Assembly (NCBI GenBank): GCA_030068145.1
Contig: JAPJBO010000508.1
Coordinates: 60,001 to 124,000, forward strand
Length of the DNA stretch: 64,000 nucleotides
Direction of reading: 5' to 3'
Origin: Diplonema papillatum
Lineage: Eukaryota > Euglenozoa > Diplonemea > Diplonemida > Diplonemidae
Shown: positions 1 to 9,052 of the stretch, piece by piece
Layout of the letters: every line of letters begins with the position of its first letter
Numbering within the stretch: the first letter of the stretch is position 1
The notes under the pieces: model-generated
What the model was told of the DNA's origin: nothing
The model's input: the letters and a program-made list of their open reading frames with translations, nothing else
Databases searched by the model: none
Translations under genes and position numbers: made by a program

Positions 1-511
1 TCTGCCTGCCGGTGTTGAACTAGGCTGGCCAGATCCGAAAAAGAGGTTGAAAAAAATCTCGGTCAGGGGTCTTTTAAAGAGGGGCCGAGCTTTCTTTGTC
101 AAGCAAGCGAATTTTAGAGTTACATGCAAGTTTGTTTTTACTGGTTCCGATACTGGGTCACAAAGAGGAAGCAAAAGACGGACACCAAATGTGACATAAA
201 TCTGCTAAAACACCAGATTGAGAGCCAAATCTGCAGCATCAACTTGTGTTGCCTTGCTGGCTTGTTGAGGGGCTGCTCTTGCTGTCGATCTCCACATCAG
301 CTTCTCGAAGAGTGCGGCATGGCTGTAGACGACAGGCTGTCACGGAGAAATCGCGCCATTAACACCGGAGCTCTCTCCAGCATTCTGAGGAGGAGGTTAA
401 GAAAAGGCTTCCGGAGGATGCTATCATTCCTTCCGAGCCTTGGGCGCAGACAGTAGCAAGTAAGAGCGACGCTTCGCTATGGTAGTGCTGCACAGCATTG
501 CGACAAGCCAA

Positions 512-988
512 TTATTCCTCCAGCGACGCGTAGTGCAGCCTCCTTGGGTTTGCACAGAATTTTGCAATGTATTTTGCCAGTGTCTCTTCGTCAATGCCTC
601 GTGCCCCCATTTTACACTCCACGCCAACGAAAAGAACAGTTGCCAGATTGTCAGCAGCCAGCTTGGGCAACCTTGTCGATAGAGGAAGGATGGAGGCAAG
701 CTGGTGAAGTTTGCAGGTTGCCGGGTACTTCACGGACAGGTTCCCTGTTGTGAAGCGCTGAATCACAGTGTTGAGATCCGAGAGACCCAACTGACGAATC
801 TCGGCACAAACGCTTGCACACTCAGATATGATGGCAGTTTTGTGTGCTTGGATCCACTTTGGCGGATGCACTGCCGGCGCTTCAAAATCTGGACAGGTAT
901 ATTTGTCTGTGATGCCTGGTCCGACTGGCATGTAATGGTCAGCAATCGAGAAAAGGGAATCCTGGACACCTGTCCCTGTCAGGCTCCA
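512..988 (-). CDS. Unassigned exon-like open frame
   Basis: The minus-strand frame is open for about 158 codons from 988 and closes at 512; the first ATG is at 931 (139 residues). It reads like real protein, with mixed charged and hydrophobic segments (KLHQLASILPLST about residues 81-93, GIDEETLAKYIAKF near the end) and no low-complexity sequence. I do not recognise it. The LASILPLST segment faintly recalls the region before the catalytic Glu of hAT transposases, but the expected ERxFS motif is absent, so I do not call it hAT. A stop sits just upstream of 988, so if genic it is an internal or last exon, or a fragment. No neighbour gives functional context. Confidence 0.3.
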   Translation of the reverse strand, partial: WSLTGTGVQDSLFSIADHYMPVGPGITDKYTCPDFEAPAVHPPKWIQAHKTAIISECASVCAEIRQLGLSDLNTVIQRFTTGNLSVKYPATCKLHQLASILPLSTRLPKLAADNLATVLFVGVECKMGARGIDEETLAKYIAKFCANPRRLHYASLEE

Positions 989-1139
989 TCAAGTACGGTT
1001 GAGCAGTTGTTGTGTGGAAGGCCATGAAGGATTCAAATAAATTTGTGAATTTGCAAAAGGAGCCAAAGTTGTCAGTCAGACCCAACAGGGCTGAGAGGGT
1101 CGCCCTCCAGCTCCCAGGCCGAGGTTGCCGGACCCAGTT

Positions 1140-1204
1140 TCCCCCCCCCAAAAAAACCTCCCCAAAAATTCAAAATCATAGTTTTTTTTTTTTTTTTTTT
1201 TTTG
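1140..1204. repeat. C/A-rich stretch ending in a 22-bp T-run
   Basis: Homopolymers of C and A run into an uninterrupted T-run at about 1,182-1,203. A T-run on this strand is what a poly(A) tail of a minus-strand retroposon would leave. Downstream, 1,204-1,290 holds a short palindrome built on CTCGGTCAGCTGACCGAG and nothing else I can name. Confidence 0.5.
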
Positions 1205-1367
1205 CCTGACCGAGTTTTTTCTGGTTTAAAGTGCAAGCTCGGTCAGCTGACCGAGTTTACATGCATAAGCTCGGCCACTGCGCTCTGGCGCTCTGGTAAG
1301 CTAACGATGCAGATTATCGCCACAGGGTATTTTCATTCTTCCCTACCCCCCGAGACCCCACCCCACT

Positions 1368-1443
1368 CCCCCCCCGTGTATAAGATCGCCCTCATTTCTC
1401 AAAAAAAAAACCCGATCTTATACACGGGGGGGGGGGGGGGGGG
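1368..1443. mobile_element. Small foldback element with C-run/G-run ends, copy 1
   Basis: A C-run followed by CGTGTATAAGATC is mirrored after about 25 bp by GATCTTATACACG and a G-run, a stem of about 19 bp plus the homopolymer ends. The same element occurs at 10,847-10,944, where it also carries ACCTACC...GGTAGGT outer ends. Here the right G-run is split by the 651-bp MITE at 1,444-2,094, and GTAGGTAG resumes after it at about 2,113. That makes this the older, host element of a nested pair. Confidence 0.7.
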
Positions 1444-2094
1444 CAGGGGTACCTGTAACTCGGGGCCCGGGCCCTGGAAAATTTTCCAGGGTTTTTGCCC
1501 TGAACGATTACCAAAGGAAAAACTCTCTGGTACGAGATGCAATTCGTTAACAATTCCATTCCAGGGCCCCAGACTGTCCTTGAGCTCAACGGATTCAAAA
1601 GCGTTCAAAAACGTCCTCGGAATGTATTTTTCGACACAGCCACGAAACCTGAAGGAGGTTTTCAGGTTCTGGCAGGTCTAGCTGGCTGCCTAAAGGGTAC
1701 CACGGCTCAGTCACCCAAGGTCACAGGTGGCAAGGTGGGTGTTGAAAAAAAAAAATTATTTTTGGGCCGGAATCCCTAAAAACTCGCATTTCGGAAAGTT
1801 TTTGTCCCACATTTTTCCCAGGGCATTTTGACCATTTCACCTTAGAGCCTCCGCCCGCTCAGCCCCTATGGTAAATGCACGACTGTGAGCTTTTTTTATC
1901 AAATTTTATCAAGTTTATTTCTTGATTTTTTCTCATCTTGCTCTCCGCTTGTTGTGGAAGCTGCAATATTGAAGATTCCATCCTTGGATGGCGTGATTAC
2001 CGTGGGCCTGGACCCTATCTGGACCCTAGCGCTAACCCGGGGCCCGGGGCCCGGGGCCCGGGCCCCGGAGACCCTGGATTTACAGGTACCCTTG
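1444..2094. mobile_element. hAT-type MITE family A, copy 1, in a poly-G run
   Basis: The 651-bp element has inverted ends CAGGGGTACCTGTAA and, on the other strand, CAAGGGTACCTGTAA (14 of 15 match). CAGGG-type ends and an 8-bp target duplication are typical of hAT transposons. It is flanked by 18 G on the left (1,426-1,443) and 19 G on the right (2,095-2,113), both on this strand, so any 8-bp duplication would be all G. The second copy at 52,135-52,786 differs at under about ten positions by eye. An 18-bp palindrome, CCTGGAAAATTTTCCAGG, lies next to the left end and repeated GGGGCCC blocks next to the right. No transposase frame is present, so it must be mobilised in trans. Confidence 0.85.
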
Positions 2095-2113
2095 GGGGGG
2101 GGGGGGGGGGGGG

Positions 2114-2785
2114 TAGGTAGTACCCAAAAATACAGGGCTCAACAACGTTAGACCGGGCAGGGGGGTGAATTGGCTCGGGAAGTAAGGAATTGGGCTGCTA
2201 AAAATTTTCTCCCCCCCCCGAGAGAAGCCCCGCGTGAAAAAGGTCCCTCCATGCGGTGTGACCCACCGGATAAAAACCGGTACTGTAAAAAGTTCCCTGG
2301 AAACGGTCATCATCTTGTTTTTCTGTTTTTCTGACCCGTTTCGATGCCTGTGCGAATGGTCTCGCGATCACTCGCTTCTTTCAAAAAGCGAGACAAGGAA
2401 ACATTGAATCGTCGGATGTTCAGGAATGGGTAGGAGGAGGTGGGAGGACTGGGCGGCGGTCAGAAGCAGGATAGTAGCTAGCTGCTGTAAATAGGGGGGT
2501 GGGAAGGGGAAAAAGTGTGAAAACGGGGGTTTTGCCTGGAGGCTTTTTTCGTGTTATTCTGCAGATGCTTTGAGCGATAAGGTATCGCATACTAGTCTGC
2601 GGTAGTGGCAGTATGTGTGTTTCTCCGTGTGTCTTGCGCAAGTGCGCAAATGGTGCTGGTGAAGCTTCGACGCAAGACTTTTTCACTAAAGGGGGAAAAA
2701 CCCTGAGTGCAAGTGCCAAGAGAGTTGAAGTATGGCTAAAGATGAAGCAGAGGAAGAAAATGCTCGAGGGGCTGCCTTTGTGCAG
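2114..2785. other. Unassigned spacer
   Basis: There are no convincing coding frames. The stretch contains a C8 run near 2,211, purine-rich sequence at 2,430-2,510, and otherwise nothing recognisable. Confidence 0.4.
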
Positions 2786-2850
2786 CGAGTGGGTTTCGAA
2801 CGCCCGCCGCCAAACCCAGATTTACCATTGTTTCGTGCGGGCCTCAGGTA
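2786..2850 (+). repeat. Family E fragment (CGCCCGCC...AACCCAGATT)
   Basis: This is a short diverged copy of the repeat that is triplicated at 28,553-29,085. It shares the CGCCCGCC block, AACCCAGATT and the TTTCGTG..GGGC block. Other copies lie at 8,537-8,690 and 14,768-14,835. Function unknown. Confidence 0.55.
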
Positions 2851-3090
2851 CCAGGGAAAGCCTGTACGTGTTCGGCGGTACTGGCCCACGGGTCAAGTGG
2901 CTACCGACTTCCCAAACTAAAGCATCAAGGCGTGGCGCACCTTGGGCCTTGGCGCTCGTGCTGAACACAAGCTCGTCGAGACGGTCAGCCGTAGGGCAGA
3001 GCGGACGGGGTTGTGGCACTGTACTGCCTCCGACTCAAGTTTTGCAAGCTGTGGTTGACCGTCACGTTCCTGGACCAGGAGCGGCCTTTT
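2847..3090 (-). repeat. SINE-like family D, copy 1
   Basis: About 245 bp match three other copies (19,421-19,690; 25,786-26,253; 41,370-41,641). In the better copies the plus-strand left side follows a T-run, so the retroposon reads on the minus strand with a poly(A) tail. This copy lacks about 20 bp after GGGAAAGCCTG compared with the others. The apparent long plus frame across it is a by-product, not a gene. All four copies lie in the same orientation. Confidence 0.6.
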
Positions 3091-3164
3091 TCTTCTTCTT
3101 CTTCTTTCGTGCGGGCCACACCTCCTGTTAGATTTAGCAACTGGCAGCCTCACACACACGCCAA

Positions 3165-3280
3165 CACACACAAACCAAGTCGCCGCTTCCGTTGGTTCGT
3201 CGTGGTGGAACTCGCTTCTTTGGCAAGTTTCAGATAGCACGCCGTTAACTACTAATTTCTGGTGCCAACAATCGCATTGG
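3165..3280 (+). repeat. Family V, diverged copy
   Basis: This diverged copy shares the CGCTTCCGTT block and the ACTACTAATTT...CCAACAAT end with 61,345-61,460 and 29,328-29,445. No coding potential is evident. Confidence 0.45.
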
Positions 3281-3502
3281 CAGTGCCTGTCTCGAACCGA
3301 CGCCTTTAAGGGCACTATACTTAAATAAACAGCGGCAAGGGGTGGGCCAGCTAGGGGTCTGAATGACACAAAGGGCGGCTGGAAAAGTCTGGTTCCTGTT
3401 AGGGTGGAAACTTCGCGTGCTTTTCGTTGTGGCACGGGCTTAAAGACGTCGCGAAGAAATATTTTGGTTGACAGGACGGTGAGGCAGTCAAGCATCGCGG
3501 CT

Positions 3503-3718
<216 letters not shown>

Positions 3719-4576
3719 CTCTTGCAGTATTTGCATACTTTCAAAGAAGAACATAGAATAGCGGCGTACTTCGAGTTAAGCTTTCATGTTTCGTCCCCGT
3801 TTTTAGAGTGCAAGTTTTGCTGTTACCCAACATGAAATGTTGGAGGAAATGAGACGCATGTGGACCCCACGCGTGTATGTAGGCGATCCATACAACAGCT
3901 GCATCAGACGCAGCTTGATCCGAGAGCTCGCTAGGGGAGGTGACGCTGCTCACCTGCCAGTCTCACAACTGACTGCTGCCTGGTGACGGTGCTTCTTTCT
4001 TTCGCCTCGAGTACGCGCTGAAAAGTAAGAGACAGGGTTTTTTCTGGGGTGGGCTGGAGTGGGGATTTTCCCCACTCCAGATTCTTGGCGAAAATCTGAG
4101 TGGGCTGGAGTGGGTTTTTTTTTCTGTTCATTGCAGCATCGCCAGAAAAGCTGCGACCCCACATCGCAACGCAATCGCTCCAGAAGTGCGAAAAAAGGGG
4201 CAGAAAAAAGAAGAGAAAGGAAGAAAGAAAAAAAGACGAGACAGGCAGGAAATGCAGCACGTGTTGACAACCAACGACGAGACCCACCTGAGAGAGTACA
4301 GAACGAGCCCCTGTGCGGCGCCGACGAAAACGAGATGACACTGGAGGAGGTTCTCAACGGCTTCGTAATAGGTACCAGGAACCGGGATGACAAGGCGGCA
4401 GAACGGGCATCGTGGCAACCAACAAAGACCTGCAAATCGGTACCCGACGACTACGCAAAATCGCCATCCCACCACACCTTGTCAAAAGGGTGGGCATCAG
4501 CCGAAACTACCAACATAAAGGAAAAGAAATGGTGCGGGTGTGAAGACAAACAATAACAACATAAAAAACGACGGAC

Positions 4577-4603
4577 TGACGTTCATCGTCGGAAACACAA
4601 ACA
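4577..4603 (-). promoter_or_regulatory. hAT leader with a reversed LINE-tail motif
   Basis: Immediately before the transposase ATG at 4,604 lies CATCGTCGGAAACACAAACA. Read on the other strand this is TGTTTGTGTTTCCGACGATG, the 3-prime-end signature of the RNase H LINE family found at a dozen other sites. It is the only copy I see in this orientation. It may be chance, a tiny retroposon remnant, or the source of a shared element. The rest of the leader (4,110-4,576) is A-rich with no upstream gene. Confidence 0.4.
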
Positions 4604-7582
4604 ATGTCGCGGCAGGGAACACTTGCAGGGTTTTTTACGCCACTCAAACGTAAGCGCGAGGACTCGACAGGCGATGAGGCCACAGAGACACCACCAACCC
4701 AACAAGGTGATCCACCTTCTCAGCCGACACCTGAAGTACAGCCACCGACACAACCCCCTCCTGGACCACTTCAAGCTCAGCCACCTGCCTCTGAACGCCA
4801 AGTCCCAGCAAACCAGCAGATCCTCCATAACTACATGGCTTGGTCGGCAGTGTTGTTGGAAGAGCAAGGAAAACTGCGGGGTTTGACGTGGAAGAGAACA
4901 GGGATCGGGTACCTCAAGAAAGCTGATTTCATGGCTCGAGTCCAGGAACACGACAAAGGACCGAAACGTCAGCAGCAGGCCACGCAGCAAGCACCACTGC
5001 CCGACGCCGACAAAGCATCCGAGGGCTACGACTCCGCCGCCTCGCAGGCTTCGAGAACGTCGCAGAGCTCAAAGAAGTGGCACACGAAGGTGAGCAAAAA
5101 GCAGCTGCGGTGTCAGTTTCCAGGGGTCACTGACGACGTTCTTTGGGCGGGAAAAGCAGAAGGAGAGGAGGGTTTTGAGTGGAGTGCAGAACCGAAGACA
5201 TTCATACCGGTGTCGGAACGAACTGTGCCTCCGCACGAAAGAGCGGCAGCAAGAAAGAAGAAAGAGACGAAGGACCCTGTTCAACCTATCGCTTCGTATG
5301 AGCAGTGGGATCTTGAGGTCTCGCGGTTATTGGATCAGAGCGTTGTCGTTGAAGACCTCGAAAGCTGCGTCGATGAGAAGGATGAGGATTCCGATGCGAG
5401 CGATGACTGGGCCAACGACGAACGGTTTGCAAAAGTCAAAGCTCGCTATTCGTGGCTTGTCGCGGGGCGGCACGGCTACTACTGTGCGCTGTGCCGGCAC
5501 CACCGGATGCTTCTCCGAGGAATGGGGGGAAAGAAGACCGGGAGTGCTGCAGAAAAGTGGATTGAAACCCCGTTTGTGAACATGGACAAACTCGGGGAAC
5601 GATCTACGTCCCATGGGAACACCGCCTCTCACAAGGCAGCTGCAGAGGCAGAAATGCACCGATTGACCGGCGTGGGTTTGGGGGGTTTGCGAAAGGCCGC
5701 AGTGCAGGAAAACCGTCTCCAGCTCATGAAGCTGGTTTGCGTGCTCTATTTTCTCGTCAAGGAGGGGATAGCCCACACAACCAACTACGAGCCCCTGATC
5801 CGTCTCATCACCCGAACCGACACAGATCTCCGGAGCTTTGTGTCTTCCACCCGTAATGCAACCTACACGAGCACCAACATTGCCACTCAAATCCTGGAGG
5901 CAATCGACTGGGTCCTGAGGACCGAAATTGAAGAGCGAGTGAAGAAATCGCCGTATCTCGCAATTTTGGCTGATGAGACGGAGAATGTGAAGCACCAAGA
6001 GGAACTCTCCATCTTCCTTCGTGGAACATCGGAGCGCGGGGTGTGGGACGTCTTTTGGTGCATGCTTCCATTAGATGCTGGCAAGGATGCCGCAAGTGTC
6101 ACTAAGCAGCTCATCAAGCGCCTGCGGTACCGTCTCCCACCAGAGGAACTCGCTCAGGACGCGGCGGTGCCGCCCTTGGGGGCCCCTGTTCCCGCAGAAA
6201 AGTTCGTGGCGATTGCACTTAATGGCACGAATACCATGAGCGGTGAGTTTGGAGGGGTTCAGGCAAGGCTGAAGTGGGAGTACAATGCCTTCGCTGTGTA
6301 CGTGTGGTGCAGTTCTCACAAACTGCAACTGGCAGTTGTCTGGGCTGCCATGCTCACCTTTGACGTTCTCAGTTGTGTCAACAGCCTGAGGGACTTGTTC
6401 TTCTTCCTCAGGGCGAGTACACAAAGGATGGGACGGTACCGCGACACCATCCAGGAGGTGAGGGAAAAGGAAAGGTTCAGCCGAATGCCGAACAAAGTCT
6501 TGGTTAAAAGCGGTGATACAAGATGGTTGACTAACGAGAGATCGGCTGCTGTGACCCTTCGCACGTGGCCAGCCATTTACGAAACAATCGAAGACCTCCG
6601 GGCAGAGTCCGGAGACGCTCTTTCGACTGGGCTTGTCACACGGTTGCTGTCCCCGGCATTCATTGCGTCCCTCTTCCTCTTGCGTGAAATCTTTGGGATT
6701 GTCTGTCCTCTTTCCCTGCAGCTACAAAAGGGGGCCTCCGCTCTCATCGGTGTTTCCCGACAAGTTGAAGTTGTAATCAGTTCCATCACTGCCATCAAAG
6801 ACCTCGCTCCCCCGACCCTGGACCCCCAGTCCATCCAGCCTGCCGACATTGGCTACCACACGTGGCCGCTGTACTACAATTGGTACATATCCGAGCACGC
6901 AAGCGGGAAGACAGTCGGCAAGCAATCGTGGTCCCTTTACCATGCTGCGACTGGAAAGGTTTACTGTGAGAAGCTAGTCGAGCAGCTCAAAACCCGGTTC
7001 AAGGATTACGGTATCGTGAGTGTGCTGGCTCTCTTTGACCCAAAGTACGCGTTCGGACACGACTGCGATAGTGATGCAGCATTGATCGACACTTTCGTTG
7101 AACACTTCACAACGTGCAAAACGGTCCAAGTGACAGGAAAAGAGGACAGACATTTCCAGCCGATGTGGAGTGCTGCCCAGGGTCGGGGTGTGAAGCACGA
7201 GCTACCCCAATTGCTCAAGACCATTCAGATGACCAAGGAAAGGTGCACAGATCCCGAGGCTTTCAGCTTTCAGGATGCCTTGCTTTATGCCATGAAGCAC
7301 GAGGCGCAAGCACTCCCACGTGCAGTCTCCGCCATGCGGTTGGTCGCCACTTATCCCTCAGGGACGAGTGCTGTTGAGCGATCATTCAGTGTTCTCAAAG
7401 ACACCCTGGATCTTTTAAGGAACCGGCTCACGAGCGGACATTTGGATATGATCCTGCGCATCCGTATCGAGGGTCCACCAGAGCTTTCGATGGTCTTTTT
7501 GGAGAAGGTTGTTGACCGTTTTGTCGAGATGGTCCCGAGCCGTCGCCTAAACTTTGTGCAGGCGAAGGCCAATTCTGCATAG
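4604..7582 (+). CDS. hAT transposase with N-terminal PIP-box-like motif
   Basis: The 992-residue protein is uninterrupted. Residues 1-20 hold QGTLAGFF (4-11), a canonical PCNA-interacting-peptide pattern (QxxLxxFF), followed by the basic KRKRE that can serve as nuclear signal. Residues 25-65 are Pro/Gln-rich. Residues 284-345 hold a Cys/His cluster (C294, C297, later H337, H343) resembling the TTF/BED-type fingers of hAT proteins. The RNase H-like core follows: D457 in ILADETEN is the first catalytic acidic residue; ALNGTNTMSGEFGGVQAR (538-555) matches the family DGAxNM block but has N540 (AAT at 6,221) where the second catalytic Asp is expected; WCSSH (568-572) is the conserved CxxH; VERSFSVLKD contains E925, the third acidic residue, inside the C-terminal dimerisation block. 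The first ATG after the leader is taken as start. By family knowledge the N540 change should abolish cleavage, though the long intact frame argues for recent activity or selection. Confidence 0.88.
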   Translation: MSRQGTLAGFFTPLKRKREDSTGDEATETPPTQQGDPPSQPTPEVQPPTQPPPGPLQAQPPASERQVPANQQILHNYMAWSAVLLEEQGKLRGLTWKRTGIGYLKKADFMARVQEHDKGPKRQQQATQQAPLPDADKASEGYDSAASQASRTSQSSKKWHTKVSKKQLRCQFPGVTDDVLWAGKAEGEEGFEWSAEPKTFIPVSERTVPPHERAAARKKKETKDPVQPIASYEQWDLEVSRLLDQSVVVEDLESCVDEKDEDSDASDDWANDERFAKVKARYSWLVAGRHGYYCALCRHHRMLLRGMGGKKTGSAAEKWIETPFVNMDKLGERSTSHGNTASHKAAAEAEMHRLTGVGLGGLRKAAVQENRLQLMKLVCVLYFLVKEGIAHTTNYEPLIRLITRTDTDLRSFVSSTRNATYTSTNIATQILEAIDWVLRTEIEERVKKSPYLAILADETENVKHQEELSIFLRGTSERGVWDVFWCMLPLDAGKDAASVTKQLIKRLRYRLPPEELAQDAAVPPLGAPVPAEKFVAIALNGTNTMSGEFGGVQARLKWEYNAFAVYVWCSSHKLQLAVVWAAMLTFDVLSCVNSLRDLFFFLRASTQRMGRYRDTIQEVREKERFSRMPNKVLVKSGDTRWLTNERSAAVTLRTWPAIYETIEDLRAESGDALSTGLVTRLLSPAFIASLFLLREIFGIVCPLSLQLQKGASALIGVSRQVEVVISSITAIKDLAPPTLDPQSIQPADIGYHTWPLYYNWYISEHASGKTVGKQSWSLYHAATGKVYCEKLVEQLKTRFKDYGIVSVLALFDPKYAFGHDCDSDAALIDTFVEHFTTCKTVQVTGKEDRHFQPMWSAAQGRGVKHELPQLLKTIQMTKERCTDPEAFSFQDALLYAMKHEAQALPRAVSAMRLVATYPSGTSAVERSFSVLKDTLDLLRNRLTSGHLDMILRIRIEGPPELSMVFLEKVVDRFVEMVPSRRLNFVQAKANSA

Positions 7583-7699
7583 TGGGATCTGTCCCAGGTT
7601 GTTCCACGACTATCATTCCTAAATGCAGCACCCGTTTTTTTTGTGACACAACCCTCGTTCACTCCCTTCCTGCTGTGGCAACTGAACCCATGTGAAGAC

Positions 7700-7776
7700 A
7701 ACGAACTAACCGGCCTGTTTTGAGAACTTTTTTTTTGGTGAAGAAACCTTTTTTTAACCATGCAGGATAATCCCTG
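7700..7776 (+). mobile_element. Family I hAT-type MITE, right-end fragment
   Basis: This 77-bp stretch matches the right half of the MITE at 13,819-14,158, from AACCGGCCTG to the terminal AATCCCTG. It is followed by GCACAGGGGGCAAGG, the same 15 bp that follows the 14,158 end. It lies within the 3-prime region of the hAT transposon. Confidence 0.7.
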
Positions 7777-7952
7777 GCACAGGGGGCAAGGAGGCACCAG
7801 GGGAACGTCGAACTAAGCTGCCTTGGGGGAAAAGCCCGCAGCCAGCACCACAAAGCGCAATTTGCGTGGATTGCTTGCAATTCGGCTCTGAAAACGCGTC
7901 GAAAAGTTTCCCCACTCCAGCTCGAAAATTTGAAATCCTAGAAAAACCCCTG

Positions 7953-9052
7953 AAGAGCCAAAAAAAAAAAAAAAAACAGAAACATAGCTCGTCACCCTCG
8001 GCAAGTCCGGTGCAACCCCTCGCCAATACCATCCATCAGCTGCGACAAAACATAGCCGCGGGGCTGATTGGTAGTATTATAATGCTTCTCCGTTGGACGT
8101 TGCGCTGTGATCAATGCATCAATTCGTGTCGTCAAGATCCCCGAAACTACCCATTTTCGGACCTACAGACGGCAAAAAATTGAAAGATCGGGGCTTACGA
8201 CATTTTTTCACTCGACAGATTTTGCGCGGCGTGTCCGTATCCTTGATAAATTTAAGCCCCCCCCCCCCCCCCCCCGCAAAATACAGCCGTATTTGGAAGG
8301 TGTGACGAGAGGCATCGGTTCACTCTGGCAAGGCAAAATCACTCCCCTTCACGCCTTTTGCACTTCTCGCCAGGACCCCCCCTTCCGGGCCTCAACGGGT
8401 ACTTCGCGACAGTGAAAAGTCGCATGGCGGTGGTCAACAGTCATACATCTCACTTCGCAAGTGAAACACTTGAGGGGCTGCCTTGTGCCGACACCGGATG
8501 GAGGCTAGAAACGATCCAACTCAAAGTTAGTGGATTTTTTGCTGAACGCTAACGCCCGCCACTAAACCCAGAGTTACCCTTGCTTCGTGTGGGATACAGC
8601 ATTGCCTCCTTTGAGATTTCGCACTGGCAGCCTCCTCAAGTATTGCCTACGAAGCAGGTGCTCATACAAAAGAGAGGAAAAGAGGGCTATTTCCGGAGCC
8701 TCCAAAGCAGTCTCCGAGGGCTCCAAAGCAGACAAAATAACGACTATAGTACTAAAAAGATGCCGCAAAAAGGCGGCAGCACGTCTTCGTTGGCTTCGTG
8801 TACTTTTGATGTCCGCCGTTGTTCCGAAAATGCACCCGTCAGTACAATGTACGAGGAATAATAAAACGGGGCAGGGAGGTACGAGTGCTAAAAGCCCTTT
8901 GTTTAGTTAAATAACGGACTTTTTTGTTTCTCTTCCTTTCGGGTTCTTTCGGAGTGAAAGTTTGGCTTGGACCCCCACGACCACCACCGGCCACGGGTCC
9001 GGGGGGCGTGTCTTTCGGCGACATGGACTGTCTTCAGACGGCTTCTCGTTAT
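7953..9052. other. Repeat-bearing spacer with poly-C run and family E copy
   Basis: There is no gene. It holds an A17 run (about 7,960-7,976), a C19 run (8,257-8,275) and, at 8,537-8,690, a family E copy (CGCCCGCCACTAAACCC, then GCAGCCTCCTCAAGTATT). Near 8,814-8,850 is a family N half-end (GTTGTTCCGAAAATG). Confidence 0.6.

Larger units (their letters stand above)
4033..7952 (+). mobile_element. Autonomous-size hAT transposon
   Basis: The 3.92-kb element encloses a complete 992-codon hAT transposase gene. The left end begins CAGGGTTTTTTCTGGGG; the right end, read inward on the other strand, begins CAGGGGTTTTTCTAGG. Both ends then carry the subterminal block CTGGAGTGGGG, twice near the left end (about 4,053 and 4,105) and once near the right (about 7,910), plausible transposase-binding sites. 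The flanks do not show a clean 8-bp duplication (left GTAAGAGA, right AAGAGCCA; they share AAGAG), so this is either an old insertion or my end call is off by a few bases. A family-I MITE end (about 7,700-7,776) sits inside its 3-prime region. Confidence 0.8.

Noticed and set aside
1426-2113. A large segmental duplication linking 1.4-2.1 kb and 52.1-52.8 kb
   Set aside because: Similarity stops exactly at the inverted ends of MITE A; flanking sequence beyond the G-runs is unrelated.
4025-4032. A clean 8-bp duplication around the hAT element
   Set aside because: GTAAGAGA and AAGAGCCA do not match in register, so no duplication is claimed.
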